From IMG/VR virus record IMGVR_UViG_3300027833_000193, positions 1 through 26,311 of that record: DNA of 26,311 nucleotides. The stretch is one strand, 5' to 3'. The translations under genes were made by a program, and so were the position numbers. Positions 1-6,582 of the stretch are shown one piece after another; the first letter of the stretch is position 1; every line of letters starts with the position of its first letter. The DNA is from a virus. Below the pieces are notes generated by a model. The model ran no database searches and was not told the origin of the DNA. It saw nothing but the letters and a program-made list of their open reading frames with translations.

Positions 1-543
1 CTCAAGTGGCAACTCGGTAGACCTAAGTGCATTAACACCAACTTCATTAGCGTGGAGTGCCATTACAAGCACGCCAACTACTATTGCAGGTTATGGTATT
101 ACTGATGCTTTCGATGGTGCATACAGTAGTTTAACTGGAACACCAACTATACCAACACAAACAGTAATAAACAACAATGCAGACAATAGACTTATTACAG
201 GTAGTGCTACAGCAGATAACCTTAATGGTGAATCAGACTTTACATGGGATGGAACTAACGCACTTATAGATGGAACAGCAACAGACCTAACAACACCAGT
301 ATTACATCTTAAAACAGATAATAGTAATTGGTTTACAGGACAATTGATGTGTAGTGATTCAAACGGAGCAGTGTTTACACAAGTAGGTAGACACAACACT
401 GGAAACAGTGTTTTCCAATGGAATATTACATTAGACCCAGAACACACAGAACCTAGAACAAATGTTCCTGGTAATGGTGTAACATGGCCAGGTGATTACT
501 TTGTGGGATTAGAAAAGAACTATTCCGACACTGATGAAATAAC
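1..543 (+). repeat. Terminal repeat, left copy (fibre gene segment)
   Basis: Bases 1-124 are identical to 25619-25742 and about 167-543 match 25933-26311 with scattered substitutions, mostly between 175 and 330. The right copy has an extra 150 bases between the two blocks. The contig begins and ends inside the same gene, as expected of a circular or terminally redundant genome assembled from a mixed population. Confidence 0.9.
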
Positions 544-1597
544 CATGGACATGAAAATATATGGTGCACATGATGGCTTTAACCTTACAGTCAATGATGA
601 CTTTAATGGTGGAGTAGATTCATATAGTCGTAGACCAATGTCAATTAATGCTAGACAACTGAGAGTTTACACCGACAGCGCTGGTAGCACTAGAAGTTTA
701 GATGTAACAGACAGCGGTATTAAGTTCTTTAATGCATATACATTCCCTACAACTGATGGTAGTGCTAACCAAGTATTACAAACAGATGGCAGTGGTAACA
801 TTACATTCCAAACAGTAAGTGGTGGTGGAAGTCCAAGTATAACTCCAACACTAACTGGTGATGCTACTGGTTATCAAGGCTTAGACTATGTAATAGGTAT
901 AACAAACTATAGTGACTATGTTAGATACAGTCAGATGAATATATCAATTACAAAAGACAGTGATAGCAGCACAGTTATTAGTAACAATATGCCAACAGAT
1001 AATGGTGATGGAACATTCACAGTTACAATACCAGGCAATGCTACTGGAGCACATACTGTTAGAGTAAAAGCCCAAAACTTTGGACAAGCAGAAAGTGCAG
1101 AAGCTACTATGAGTCTCACGCTAGCAGCATTAAATGTAACAGCTCGTTATTGGAGAATTAAAGACTTTGATGGTGGAAGTGGACCGGCAGGCACTAACAC
1201 AAGTATAATGGTAGCAAACTTCCGTATGTATGATGCATCTGGACAAACAGGAACAGCATACCCTAGCAATATGACTACACACAATGCACCAACACCGTTT
1301 TATGTAACTGCTCAGGGTGCTTATAGTGCAGCATATGATGATTGGAAAGCATTTGATAGTGACCCTACTAATACATTTTATTGGAACTTGGGAACAACTA
1401 ATATGGACACAGACTATATAGCTATTGATTTAGGTTCAGCACAATCTATTAAAAGCTGGAGCTTTAAGAGTGGTAATAGTGCAGCCTATACTGGACCATT
1501 TACAATTTACTATGCAACACAGTCAGACTTTAGTGATGAAGTTAAATTAAAAAGTTTAGAATTCACTAGTGCAGGTCAGGTGGTTAACTTTGGATAA
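2..1597 (+). CDS. Large tail fibre protein, C-terminal part (5' end outside window)
   Basis: The frame is open from the first bases to the TAA at 1595-1597 (531 residues) with no start, so this is the 3' part of a longer gene. The beginning is a fibre shaft with typical phage motifs (AGYGITDAF, then TDGSANQVLQTDGSG near residues 252-265). Residues about 277-376 form a beta-rich Ig/fibronectin-like domain. Residues about 380-531 resemble an F5/8 type C (discoidin, galactose-binding) domain: a YWRI start, a DDWKAFD segment, and YIAIDLGSAQSIKSW followed by IYYATQSDFSD. Such domains bind glycans, so this is the likely receptor-binding tip. The N-terminal part of the same kind of gene lies at 24507-26311, and the first 543 bases match the window end. 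Fibre identity is well supported; the domain calls are by eye. Confidence 0.85.
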   Translation, partial: SSGNSVDLSALTPTSLAWSAITSTPTTIAGYGITDAFDGAYSSLTGTPTIPTQTVINNNADNRLITGSATADNLNGESDFTWDGTNALIDGTATDLTTPVLHLKTDNSNWFTGQLMCSDSNGAVFTQVGRHNTGNSVFQWNITLDPEHTEPRTNVPGNGVTWPGDYFVGLEKNYSDTDEITMDMKIYGAHDGFNLTVNDDFNGGVDSYSRRPMSINARQLRVYTDSAGSTRSLDVTDSGIKFFNAYTFPTTDGSANQVLQTDGSGNITFQTVSGGGSPSITPTLTGDATGYQGLDYVIGITNYSDYVRYSQMNISITKDSDSSTVISNNMPTDNGDGTFTVTIPGNATGAHTVRVKAQNFGQAESAEATMSLTLAALNVTARYWRIKDFDGGSGPAGTNTSIMVANFRMYDASGQTGTAYPSNMTTHNAPTPFYVTAQGAYSAAYDDWKAFDSDPTNTFYWNLGTTNMDTDYIAIDLGSAQSIKSWSFKSGNSAAYTGPFTIYYATQSDFSDEVKLKSLEFTSAGQVVNFG

Positions 1598-1609
1598 AGG
1601 AGCAAATTT

Positions 1610-1825
1610 ATGAGCATGAAACAACAATGTCAAGATGCAATATACAACTATGTAGATGCAGACACACAGCGTAACGCTGCACTAACAGGTGAACACAAAG
1701 AATATGTGTGCCTAGTGCTACAGCTATTGCGTGATGAATACCATATACAACTAAGTGCAGGCGCAACTGAGTTTACAGTGCCAGACAATATACATACAAC
1801 ACTAACAGAATTGAGTCCCTGGTAA
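1610..1825 (+). CDS. Hypothetical 71-aa protein in the tail-fibre cluster
   Basis: A short protein beginning MSMKQQCQDAIYNYVDADTQ, starting at ATG 1610 a few bases after an AAAGGAG ribosome binding site that overlaps the previous stop. Its TAA shares one base with the next ATG (TAATG at 1823-1827), so it is probably translationally coupled to the following fibre gene. It has two cysteines and a mostly helical N-terminal half, with no signal peptide or membrane segment. I do not recognise the family. Its place between fibre genes suggests a fibre-associated or fibre-assembly role, which is inference only. Confidence 0.7.
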   Translation: MSMKQQCQDAIYNYVDADTQRNAALTGEHKEYVCLVLQLLRDEYHIQLSAGATEFTVPDNIHTTLTELSPW

Positions 1826-2340
1826 TGGCGTTAATTAAGATTAATGGCATCCACGGAACACAAAGTTTTGCAACAGCTGAAGATATTCAAACTGTAACAA
1901 ACTTAGATAACCTACACGATGTGCAAATTGATGGCACACTAAGTAACGGCCAGTATCTAGTATACAACGGCACTTTAAATCAATGGAAGAATGTAAACAC
2001 ACCCCCAGTGGTAAGTCTATTAGATGATTTAACTGATGTTGATACAACTGGTAAACTCGACAACTATGTGTTAACATGGGACAACGCTGCCAGCTTATGG
2101 GAAGCAGCACCAAGCGGACACTATACAGACGCCGATGTAGACACACACTTAAATACAAGCAGTGCAACAACCAATGAAGTATTAAGTTGGAATGGAACTG
2201 ATTACGACTGGGTAACACAAGCTAGTGCCATTGCTCAGAATTTAACATTTACAAGCCCCAATACACTAGCTATCTCTGGTGGTAATAATGTTAACCTAAG
2301 CAGTCTTGAAGTAACCACAGTAGACGGAGGAACATATTAA
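1825..2340 (+). CDS. Short tail fibre-like protein
   Basis: A 171-residue protein with the low-complexity, Thr/Asn/Asp-rich repeats of phage fibre shafts. It has tandem variants of a short module: LDDLTDVDTTGKL..YVLTWD..ASLWEAA, then VDTHLNTSSATTNEVLSWNG with a YDWV tail. The second form recurs almost word for word in the 50-residue insert of the large fibre at the window end (VDAHLNT..EVLTWSGSDWNW). It overlaps its neighbours by one base on both sides (TAATG), indicating a coupled fibre operon. It could be a separate short fibre, a spacer subunit, or a piece of a once longer fibre gene that has been split. Confidence 0.75.
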   Translation: MALIKINGIHGTQSFATAEDIQTVTNLDNLHDVQIDGTLSNGQYLVYNGTLNQWKNVNTPPVVSLLDDLTDVDTTGKLDNYVLTWDNAASLWEAAPSGHYTDADVDTHLNTSSATTNEVLSWNGTDYDWVTQASAIAQNLTFTSPNTLAISGGNNVNLSSLEVTTVDGGTY

Positions 2341-3818
2341 TGAGTATTATTAAACCCAAAAGAGGAACAGGCACACCAGCAGGAAGCATTGTAGCTAATG
2401 AAATAGCTATGGATACAACAAGCAGAACCCTTTACACAAGCACTGATGGAAGTGACGCAGTTATTATTGGCAATGATACAGAATACTTTTTAGCAAACAA
2501 TACCATTAGTGGATTAACTAATGAAACGCCTACATACAATGGTGTTATTAAATCAATCAGACAGAACACAGCACAAAACTTTGTGTTAACAGGTGCAGAA
2601 ATTGTCAGAGACTTAGGCAGTGATGGAGCTGTATCTGGTAATGAACCTAGAACTGCTTCATTAGACTTTAGTATAAAGAGTGATGCAACCAATACAAACA
2701 ACGCTCCACAAAACATTTATGCAGGCGGCTTTTACGGCGGCTCTGGATCAAATGATGGAACAGGTGCAAACTATCTTGCTTGTTTTGCATATGATGATGG
2801 TATTACTAGCTTTAGTAAACCAATTATATGGGAAGGCACTAAGGATTATTTTAAAACAGAAGTAGAACTACAAGCCAATGAAGGTATATTAACTGAAAAA
2901 GTTACAATAACAGCACCTATTGGATCTACTAATGCTAATTTAATTATTGATCAAGATCAATACACAACCAACGGAATAGAGCTATTAGCAGACAAGTCAG
3001 CGTCAGACAGAAATCAACTGTGGTTTAACTATGATAATAACGGAACAAAAGAATATGTTGGCGGACATATGTGGCGAGTAGATGGTGGGTCAGCAGGAAG
3101 TGGTGATCATTATTACCGTGTAGCAAGTTGGACAAATGGTCCACAGTCAGATGTTATATTTGACCACCATAAGAATGATTATACTAGAATAGCAAACGGA
3201 TATTATGATAGTAGCAATACACCGTTGGGTGAGATGAGATTAAACCAGGACACGGTTACTATTGACGGATTAGGTCTAAATGTTGAGACTGGTAGAAGAG
3301 GCAGCACCGGCACATTAAGTCCAAATACATTAAGAGTATCAACAGATATGAGTCAAGACACCTCTGTTAGTATTCAGAACAGTGCAACATATGTATTGGA
3401 TTATGGTAGCTCAGCTATCCCAACAACCTATACACAAAACACAATGACATTTACAGTGCAAAATGATGCTGGTGAAACAGCAGGTGATGATCCAGTAGTT
3501 GGCAGAATATCTGCAGTGCGTAACGCAGACCCATTACTAAATCAAATGATATTAAGATCAAGCAACCACGGTAACACAGGTGGTAATGCAGATAATGGTG
3601 CAACGCAAGGTGGTGACATGACGCTGACTTCATACAAGTTAAATGTAAATGTTCCAGTGGCATTACCAGTGTATACAGTAACAGAAGCAAACGCATTATC
3701 TAATGTTGATGATGGGTCATTGATATATGTATCCAACGGTAATGCTGGTGCTAAAACGCTAGCAGTATGGGATGGATCAGATTGGAAAGTTGTAGCACTA
3801 GGTGCAACAATAAGTTAA
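2340..3818 (+). CDS. Tail fibre protein
   Basis: A 492-residue structural protein. The N-terminus (IIKPKRGTGTPAG, then IVANEIAMDTTSRTLYTSTDGS) is the form seen in many phage fibres whose first residues attach to the tail. The middle is beta-rich, and the C-terminus (LPVYTVTEANALSNVDDGSLIYV.. ending with WDGSDWKVVAL) is a common fibre end module. It starts at ATG 2340, sharing one base with the previous stop, and an AAAGGAG directly after its own stop serves the small terminase gene. No catalytic residues or chaperone cleavage motif were seen. It is probably a side fibre or second adsorption protein; its target is unknown. Confidence 0.8.
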   Translation: MSIIKPKRGTGTPAGSIVANEIAMDTTSRTLYTSTDGSDAVIIGNDTEYFLANNTISGLTNETPTYNGVIKSIRQNTAQNFVLTGAEIVRDLGSDGAVSGNEPRTASLDFSIKSDATNTNNAPQNIYAGGFYGGSGSNDGTGANYLACFAYDDGITSFSKPIIWEGTKDYFKTEVELQANEGILTEKVTITAPIGSTNANLIIDQDQYTTNGIELLADKSASDRNQLWFNYDNNGTKEYVGGHMWRVDGGSAGSGDHYYRVASWTNGPQSDVIFDHHKNDYTRIANGYYDSSNTPLGEMRLNQDTVTIDGLGLNVETGRRGSTGTLSPNTLRVSTDMSQDTSVSIQNSATYVLDYGSSAIPTTYTQNTMTFTVQNDAGETAGDDPVVGRISAVRNADPLLNQMILRSSNHGNTGGNADNGATQGGDMTLTSYKLNVNVPVALPVYTVTEANALSNVDDGSLIYVSNGNAGAKTLAVWDGSDWKVVALGATIS

Positions 3819-3829
3819 AGGAGCTCATC

Positions 3830-4183
3830 GTGAGTAAAAACGAGAATGACTCAATGCTAGAGGAAAAAAGCAAAGCAGGTAGACCAAAACATAAGTTTAC
3901 CAGCGAAGAAACTGAAATGGTTAAACGCCTTAGTGAACTGTTTTGTTCACAAGAAGAGATTGCTTATGCAATGGGTTGTAGTAGAAGCGTATTACGCAAT
4001 TACACTGACCTTATAGCAGAAGGCAAAGCTCAGGGTAGAGTTAAACTGAGAAGAGCACAGATGGCAAAAGCCCTAGAGGGTAACCCAACTATGCTTATAT
4101 GGATGGGTAAACAGTTGCTTCAGCAATCAGATCAGCCTACAGACGGTGATGACACTATGGTGTTGCCGTGGGAAAGTAAATAG
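3830..4183 (+). CDS. terS: Terminase small subunit
   Basis: A 117-residue DNA-packaging protein that recognises phage DNA and hands it to the large terminase. I choose the GTG at 3830 because an AAAGGAG sits 6-7 bases upstream and just after the fibre stop; an in-frame ATG at 3767 would overlap the fibre gene by 52 bases. A basic AGRPK stretch (16-20) precedes a helix-turn-helix at about residues 38-58 (SQEEIAYAMGCSRSVLRNY). A helical segment then ends with GNPTMLIWMGKQLL (84-97), a signature of phage small terminases. The large terminase follows about 1.1 kb later, separated by small genes. Confidence 0.85.
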   Translation: MSKNENDSMLEEKSKAGRPKHKFTSEETEMVKRLSELFCSQEEIAYAMGCSRSVLRNYTDLIAEGKAQGRVKLRRAQMAKALEGNPTMLIWMGKQLLQQSDQPTDGDDTMVLPWESK

Positions 4184-4207
4184 TATTATTATATAGGATA
4201 AATCAAA

Positions 4208-4486
4208 ATGATTAAACCAAAGTCTAAGTCTAAAGCAGAAACAGAAGAATGCCGTCAATGGATCGAAGTTACAGAAACAATTGAACAACAAACCGCTAAG
4301 AACAAAGATGACATTAAGGATATTAAAAATAGTATTGACACTATTAAAAATAACCATCTGCACCATATTGAGAAAGATATGGAAAAACAGTCTAAGGCTA
4401 TTGAAAAGATCGACACAAGGATCTGGGCCGTTTTGATTATACTTGTAGTATCAACAGTAATAGGGATGGTAAAAAATGGCTTATAA
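4208..4486 (+). CDS. Coiled-coil protein with C-terminal membrane anchor (possible holin/XhlA-like)
   Basis: A 92-residue protein with a lysine-rich start, a charged helix of about residues 15-70 with heptad-like spacing (IKDIKNSIDTIKNNHLHHIE), and one membrane segment at about 72-88 (IWAVLIILVVSTVIGMV). This topology, soluble coiled coil followed by a single C-terminal helix, is like the XhlA (haemolysin) group of small phage lysis proteins and also like membrane-anchored spacers. An AGGAT box lies 5 bases before ATG 4208. The 3' end overlaps the next tiny gene by 11 bases. A lysis role fits the surrounding small membrane proteins but is unproven. Confidence 0.65.
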   Translation: MIKPKSKSKAETEECRQWIEVTETIEQQTAKNKDDIKDIKNSIDTIKNNHLHHIEKDMEKQSKAIEKIDTRIWAVLIILVVSTVIGMVKNGL

Positions 4487-4517
4487 GAAAAAAGGCAAAG
4501 GCAAAAAAAAGAAATAA
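4476..4517 (+). CDS. Lysine-rich 13-residue micropeptide
   Basis: ATG at 4476 opens a 13-codon frame reading MAYKKKGKGKKKK and ends with TAA at 4515-4517. It overlaps the 3' end of the coiled-coil gene in another frame and is directly followed by a strong ribosome binding site for the next gene. Nine of 13 residues are lysine. Very small basic peptides do occur near packaging and structural genes of marine phages, but nothing here proves translation, and the frame is short enough to be chance in A-rich DNA. The strong lysine bias and the start/stop packing are the only arguments. Confidence 0.35.
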   Translation: MAYKKKGKGKKKK

Positions 4518-4530
4518 TAGGAGAGATATT

Positions 4531-4665
4531 ATGAAAAAGAAGATATTAGATATATTAAAGAAGAAAAGAGTATGGTTAACTGCAAGCATTGTAGCTGTAG
4601 CCGTAACTGCTTGGTATATGTTACCTGCAGTATTAGGTTGGTGGTTAGCTGCACCAGCAGTATAG
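4531..4665 (+). CDS. Small single-span membrane protein, 44 aa
   Basis: ATG 4531 follows a good TAGGAGAGA site at 4518-4526 with ideal spacing; the stop is TAG 4663-4665. The protein starts with a basic head (MKKKILDILKKKR) and then one long hydrophobic stretch, residues 14-42, containing several Trp and Ala. It could be a small holin, a pinholin-like peptide or another membrane effector. It lies in a run of small genes between the two terminase subunits. The last bases of the gene enter the leader repeat that starts at 4665. The strong ribosome binding site makes translation likely; the function is not known. Confidence 0.6.
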   Translation: MKKKILDILKKKRVWLTASIVAVAVTAWYMLPAVLGWWLAAPAV

Positions 4666-4849
4666 AGAAGTGTTACACTAGTAGTATAATAGCATAATAG
4701 TATATTAAGTATTTAATTATACCAAATAAATCTAAAAAAACATCTATTAAATCTATTAAATCTACTAAAGTAATACAAACAAACCAAAAGAACTAACTTA
4801 TAGATAGACTCTGTAAGTGGAACATTAAACAAAAGGAACAGACATTATG
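4665..4849 (+). repeat. Leader cassette, copy 1 (promoter-like region and 5' leader)
   Basis: This 185-base stretch shares its two ends and part of its middle with 22615-22762. The first 29 bases (GAGAAGTGTTACACTAGTAG and on to a TATAAT at 4685-4690) are identical. A CTAAAAAAAC tract is shared, as is the last part, with GACTCTGT, GGAACATTAAACAAAAGGAAC and the start codon. The middle of this copy differs and carries a 9-base tandem repeat. Each copy ends exactly at a start codon, so the element is a portable leader with a -10 box and ribosome binding site. The -35 match is poor. Confidence 0.75.
4742..4768 (+). repeat. Three tandem 9-base repeats
   Basis: Three consecutive units, ATCTATTAA, ATCTATTAA and ATCTACTAA, lie in the leader upstream of the 84-aa gene. 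They are absent from the second leader copy, which instead repeats an ACCTAAAAAAACACAA-type unit. They may be slippage products or protein-binding iterons; three short AT-rich units are weak evidence for either. Confidence 0.6.
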
Positions 4850-5101
4850 TTATATAAAATTAAAGTTGGCAAAGAAGAACTAACAGTTCAAGCTAATAGT
4901 CAAGCTAGTGCTGAAGCATGGGTTGCTAAAAAACATGGTAAACCAGCAACAGCAGTTGAAGCTCCAGAATATCCAGAAGTAGAAGTTACTGCAACTCCAA
5001 TTGAAGAGATTGAAGCGGTAGAAGAACTAACTACACTAGAAGAATTAGCTGATGAGTGGGATGAACTAGATGAAGATGAAACTGACTCCGACGACTCTTA
5101 A
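4847..5101 (+). CDS. Acidic hypothetical protein, 84 aa
   Basis: The first half is a small beta-alpha domain (LYKIKVGKEELTVQANSQAS, then AEAWVAKKHGKPA). The second half is strongly acidic, with alternating Glu/Val then a Glu/Asp tail (DEWDELDEDETDSDDS). It starts at ATG 4847 with AAAAGGAAC nearby, directly at the end of the duplicated leader, so it probably has its own regulation. Acidic tails of this kind occur in DNA-mimic proteins, phage assembly factors and inhibitors of host nucleic-acid enzymes, but no family is recognised. The 3' end overlaps the next gene by 32 bases in another frame. Confidence 0.7.
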   Translation: MLYKIKVGKEELTVQANSQASAEAWVAKKHGKPATAVEAPEYPEVEVTATPIEEIEAVEELTTLEELADEWDELDEDETDSDDS

Positions 5102-5288
5102 CAGTTGGCGTATAGTTCCAAGAGCATTAATACTAACATATGTGGTTGCATTTTATGATGCTACACAATGGTTTATGGCCTTGCCCGACCCTACTAATGC
5201 ACAAAGCGGATTCGTGAGTGTGATTGTGGGTGCAGGAGCAGGCTTCTTTGGCATATATGTTAATGGTGGTAACAAGGAAAGTAAATGA
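5070..5288 (+). CDS. Two-span membrane protein upstream of large terminase (holin-like)
   Basis: A 72-residue protein with membrane segments at about residues 16-36 (VPRALILTYVVAFYDATQWF) and 47-65 (GFVSVIVGAGAGFFGIYV), joined by a short ALPDPTNAQS loop, with a charged C-terminus. Small proteins with this shape and loop are common beside packaging genes in marine phages and are often taken as class II holins. Two nearby ATGs (5070, 5076) are possible starts, and no clear ribosome binding site is seen because the start lies inside the previous gene. It ends ATGA with the large terminase start. Holin is the best guess, without an endolysin nearby to support it. Confidence 0.65.
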   Translation: MKMKLTPTTLNSWRIVPRALILTYVVAFYDATQWFMALPDPTNAQSGFVSVIVGAGAGFFGIYVNGGNKESK

Positions 5289-6514
5289 GTTTAACAAACC
5301 CCCAACAAGCTATATTTGATGATGAGAGTAGATTCAAATGTGTAAGTGCAGGCAGACGATTTGGTAAAACATATCTAAGCATGTATGAGATAGCAAGAGC
5401 AGCAAGGTATCCAGATCAAAGGATCTTTTATATTGCTCCCACATATAGAATGGGTAAACAAATCATATGGAAACAACTGTGTGATGAGATGAGACAGCGT
5501 AGATGGGTTAAAAAAATTAACGAAAGTGATTTAACATTGACATTAATTAATAAATCTACTATTAGTGTGCGTAGTGCAGATAACTTTGATGCTATGCGTG
5601 GAGTTAGTCTAGATTTTTGTGTATTAGATGAAGTTGCATTTATGAAAAAAGAAGTGTGGACAGATGTATTACGCCCAACACTAAGTGACAGACAGGGAAA
5701 GGCAGTTTTTATATCCACTCCACAAGGCTTCAATTGGTTTTATGATATGTGGAACTTTGCCAAGAACGCAGATGATTGGAGTAGTTTTCAATATACTACA
5801 ATTGAAGGTGGGAATGTTAAAGCTGAAGAAGTAGAATCAGCTAAAATGGACTTACCATTAAAGACATTCTTAACAGAGTATGAAGCTAGATTTGAAAACA
5901 GTGGACATTTGATATACTACAGCTTCGATATGGAAGACAATGTAAAGAGTTTCACTGAAGAAACTCCAAGAGAAGTGGTAATTGGACTAGATTTCAATGT
6001 AAATCCCATGAGTGCAGTAGTAGCCAGACGAAACAAAGAAGGATTACATATATTTGATGAAATAGTATTACCAAACTCACACACAGAAGAGATGTGCCAG
6101 GAAATACGCAATAGATATCCCAATAATCAGATAGTAGTGTTTCCAGATCCTGCAGGCCGGGCCAGAAAATCGAGCTCGAGTAGAACAGACCATGCTATAT
6201 TAGAGCAATGGGGCTTTACAGTTAAAGTAAGGCGAGCACATACTAGTGTTAAAGACAGAATAAACGCAGTAAACAGATTATGGTGCGATGCAAGTGGACA
6301 TAGAAGTATGTATGTTGACCCAATGTGTAAAGAAACTATTAGTTGCACAACAAAGCATCAATATAAAGAAGGGACAACAGTGCCTTCAAAAGGTGAAACG
6401 GGTGTGGACTATTCACACCAGAATGATGCATTAGGCTACTTAGTAGACTACTTGTATCCTATTAAACGCCCGCAACCAGAGGATACTGGAACGCAAAGAT
6501 GGGGACATTTTTAG
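5285..6514 (+). CDS. terL: Terminase large subunit
   Basis: The 409-residue packaging motor and nuclease. ATPase part: Walker A SAGRRFGKT at residues 21-29, Walker B CVLDE at 112-116, and the coupling motif STPQG at 144-148. Nuclease part (RNase H fold): VIGLDFN with catalytic Asp236, FPDPAG about 60 residues later, and HQNDALGY near the C-terminus supplying the last acidic residue. The length is on the short side but all parts are present. The start codon overlaps the previous stop by 4 bases (ATGA). The portal gene follows after 68 bases, the usual order. The packaging strategy (cos, pac or other) cannot be told from the sequence. Confidence 0.96.
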   Translation: MSLTNPQQAIFDDESRFKCVSAGRRFGKTYLSMYEIARAARYPDQRIFYIAPTYRMGKQIIWKQLCDEMRQRRWVKKINESDLTLTLINKSTISVRSADNFDAMRGVSLDFCVLDEVAFMKKEVWTDVLRPTLSDRQGKAVFISTPQGFNWFYDMWNFAKNADDWSSFQYTTIEGGNVKAEEVESAKMDLPLKTFLTEYEARFENSGHLIYYSFDMEDNVKSFTEETPREVVIGLDFNVNPMSAVVARRNKEGLHIFDEIVLPNSHTEEMCQEIRNRYPNNQIVVFPDPAGRARKSSSSRTDHAILEQWGFTVKVRRAHTSVKDRINAVNRLWCDASGHRSMYVDPMCKETISCTTKHQYKEGTTVPSKGETGVDYSHQNDALGYLVDYLYPIKRPQPEDTGTQRWGHF

Positions 6515-6582
6515 ATGATAAATACATTATACGCAATTGATCACTGCGGTGCCCCGACGATAACCTATAGGAAAACAACAAC

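Noticed and set aside
2680-2865. 61-codon + strand frame inside the fibre gene
   Set aside because: Met/Gln/Leu-rich shadow frame without ribosome binding site within a well supported gene.
3767-3829. Upstream ATG for the small terminase
   Set aside because: It overlaps the fibre gene, lacks a ribosome binding site, and the GTG at 3830 follows an AAAGGAG directly.
4742-4768. CRISPR-like repeat array
   Set aside because: The 9-base units are directly adjacent without spacers; this is a simple tandem repeat.
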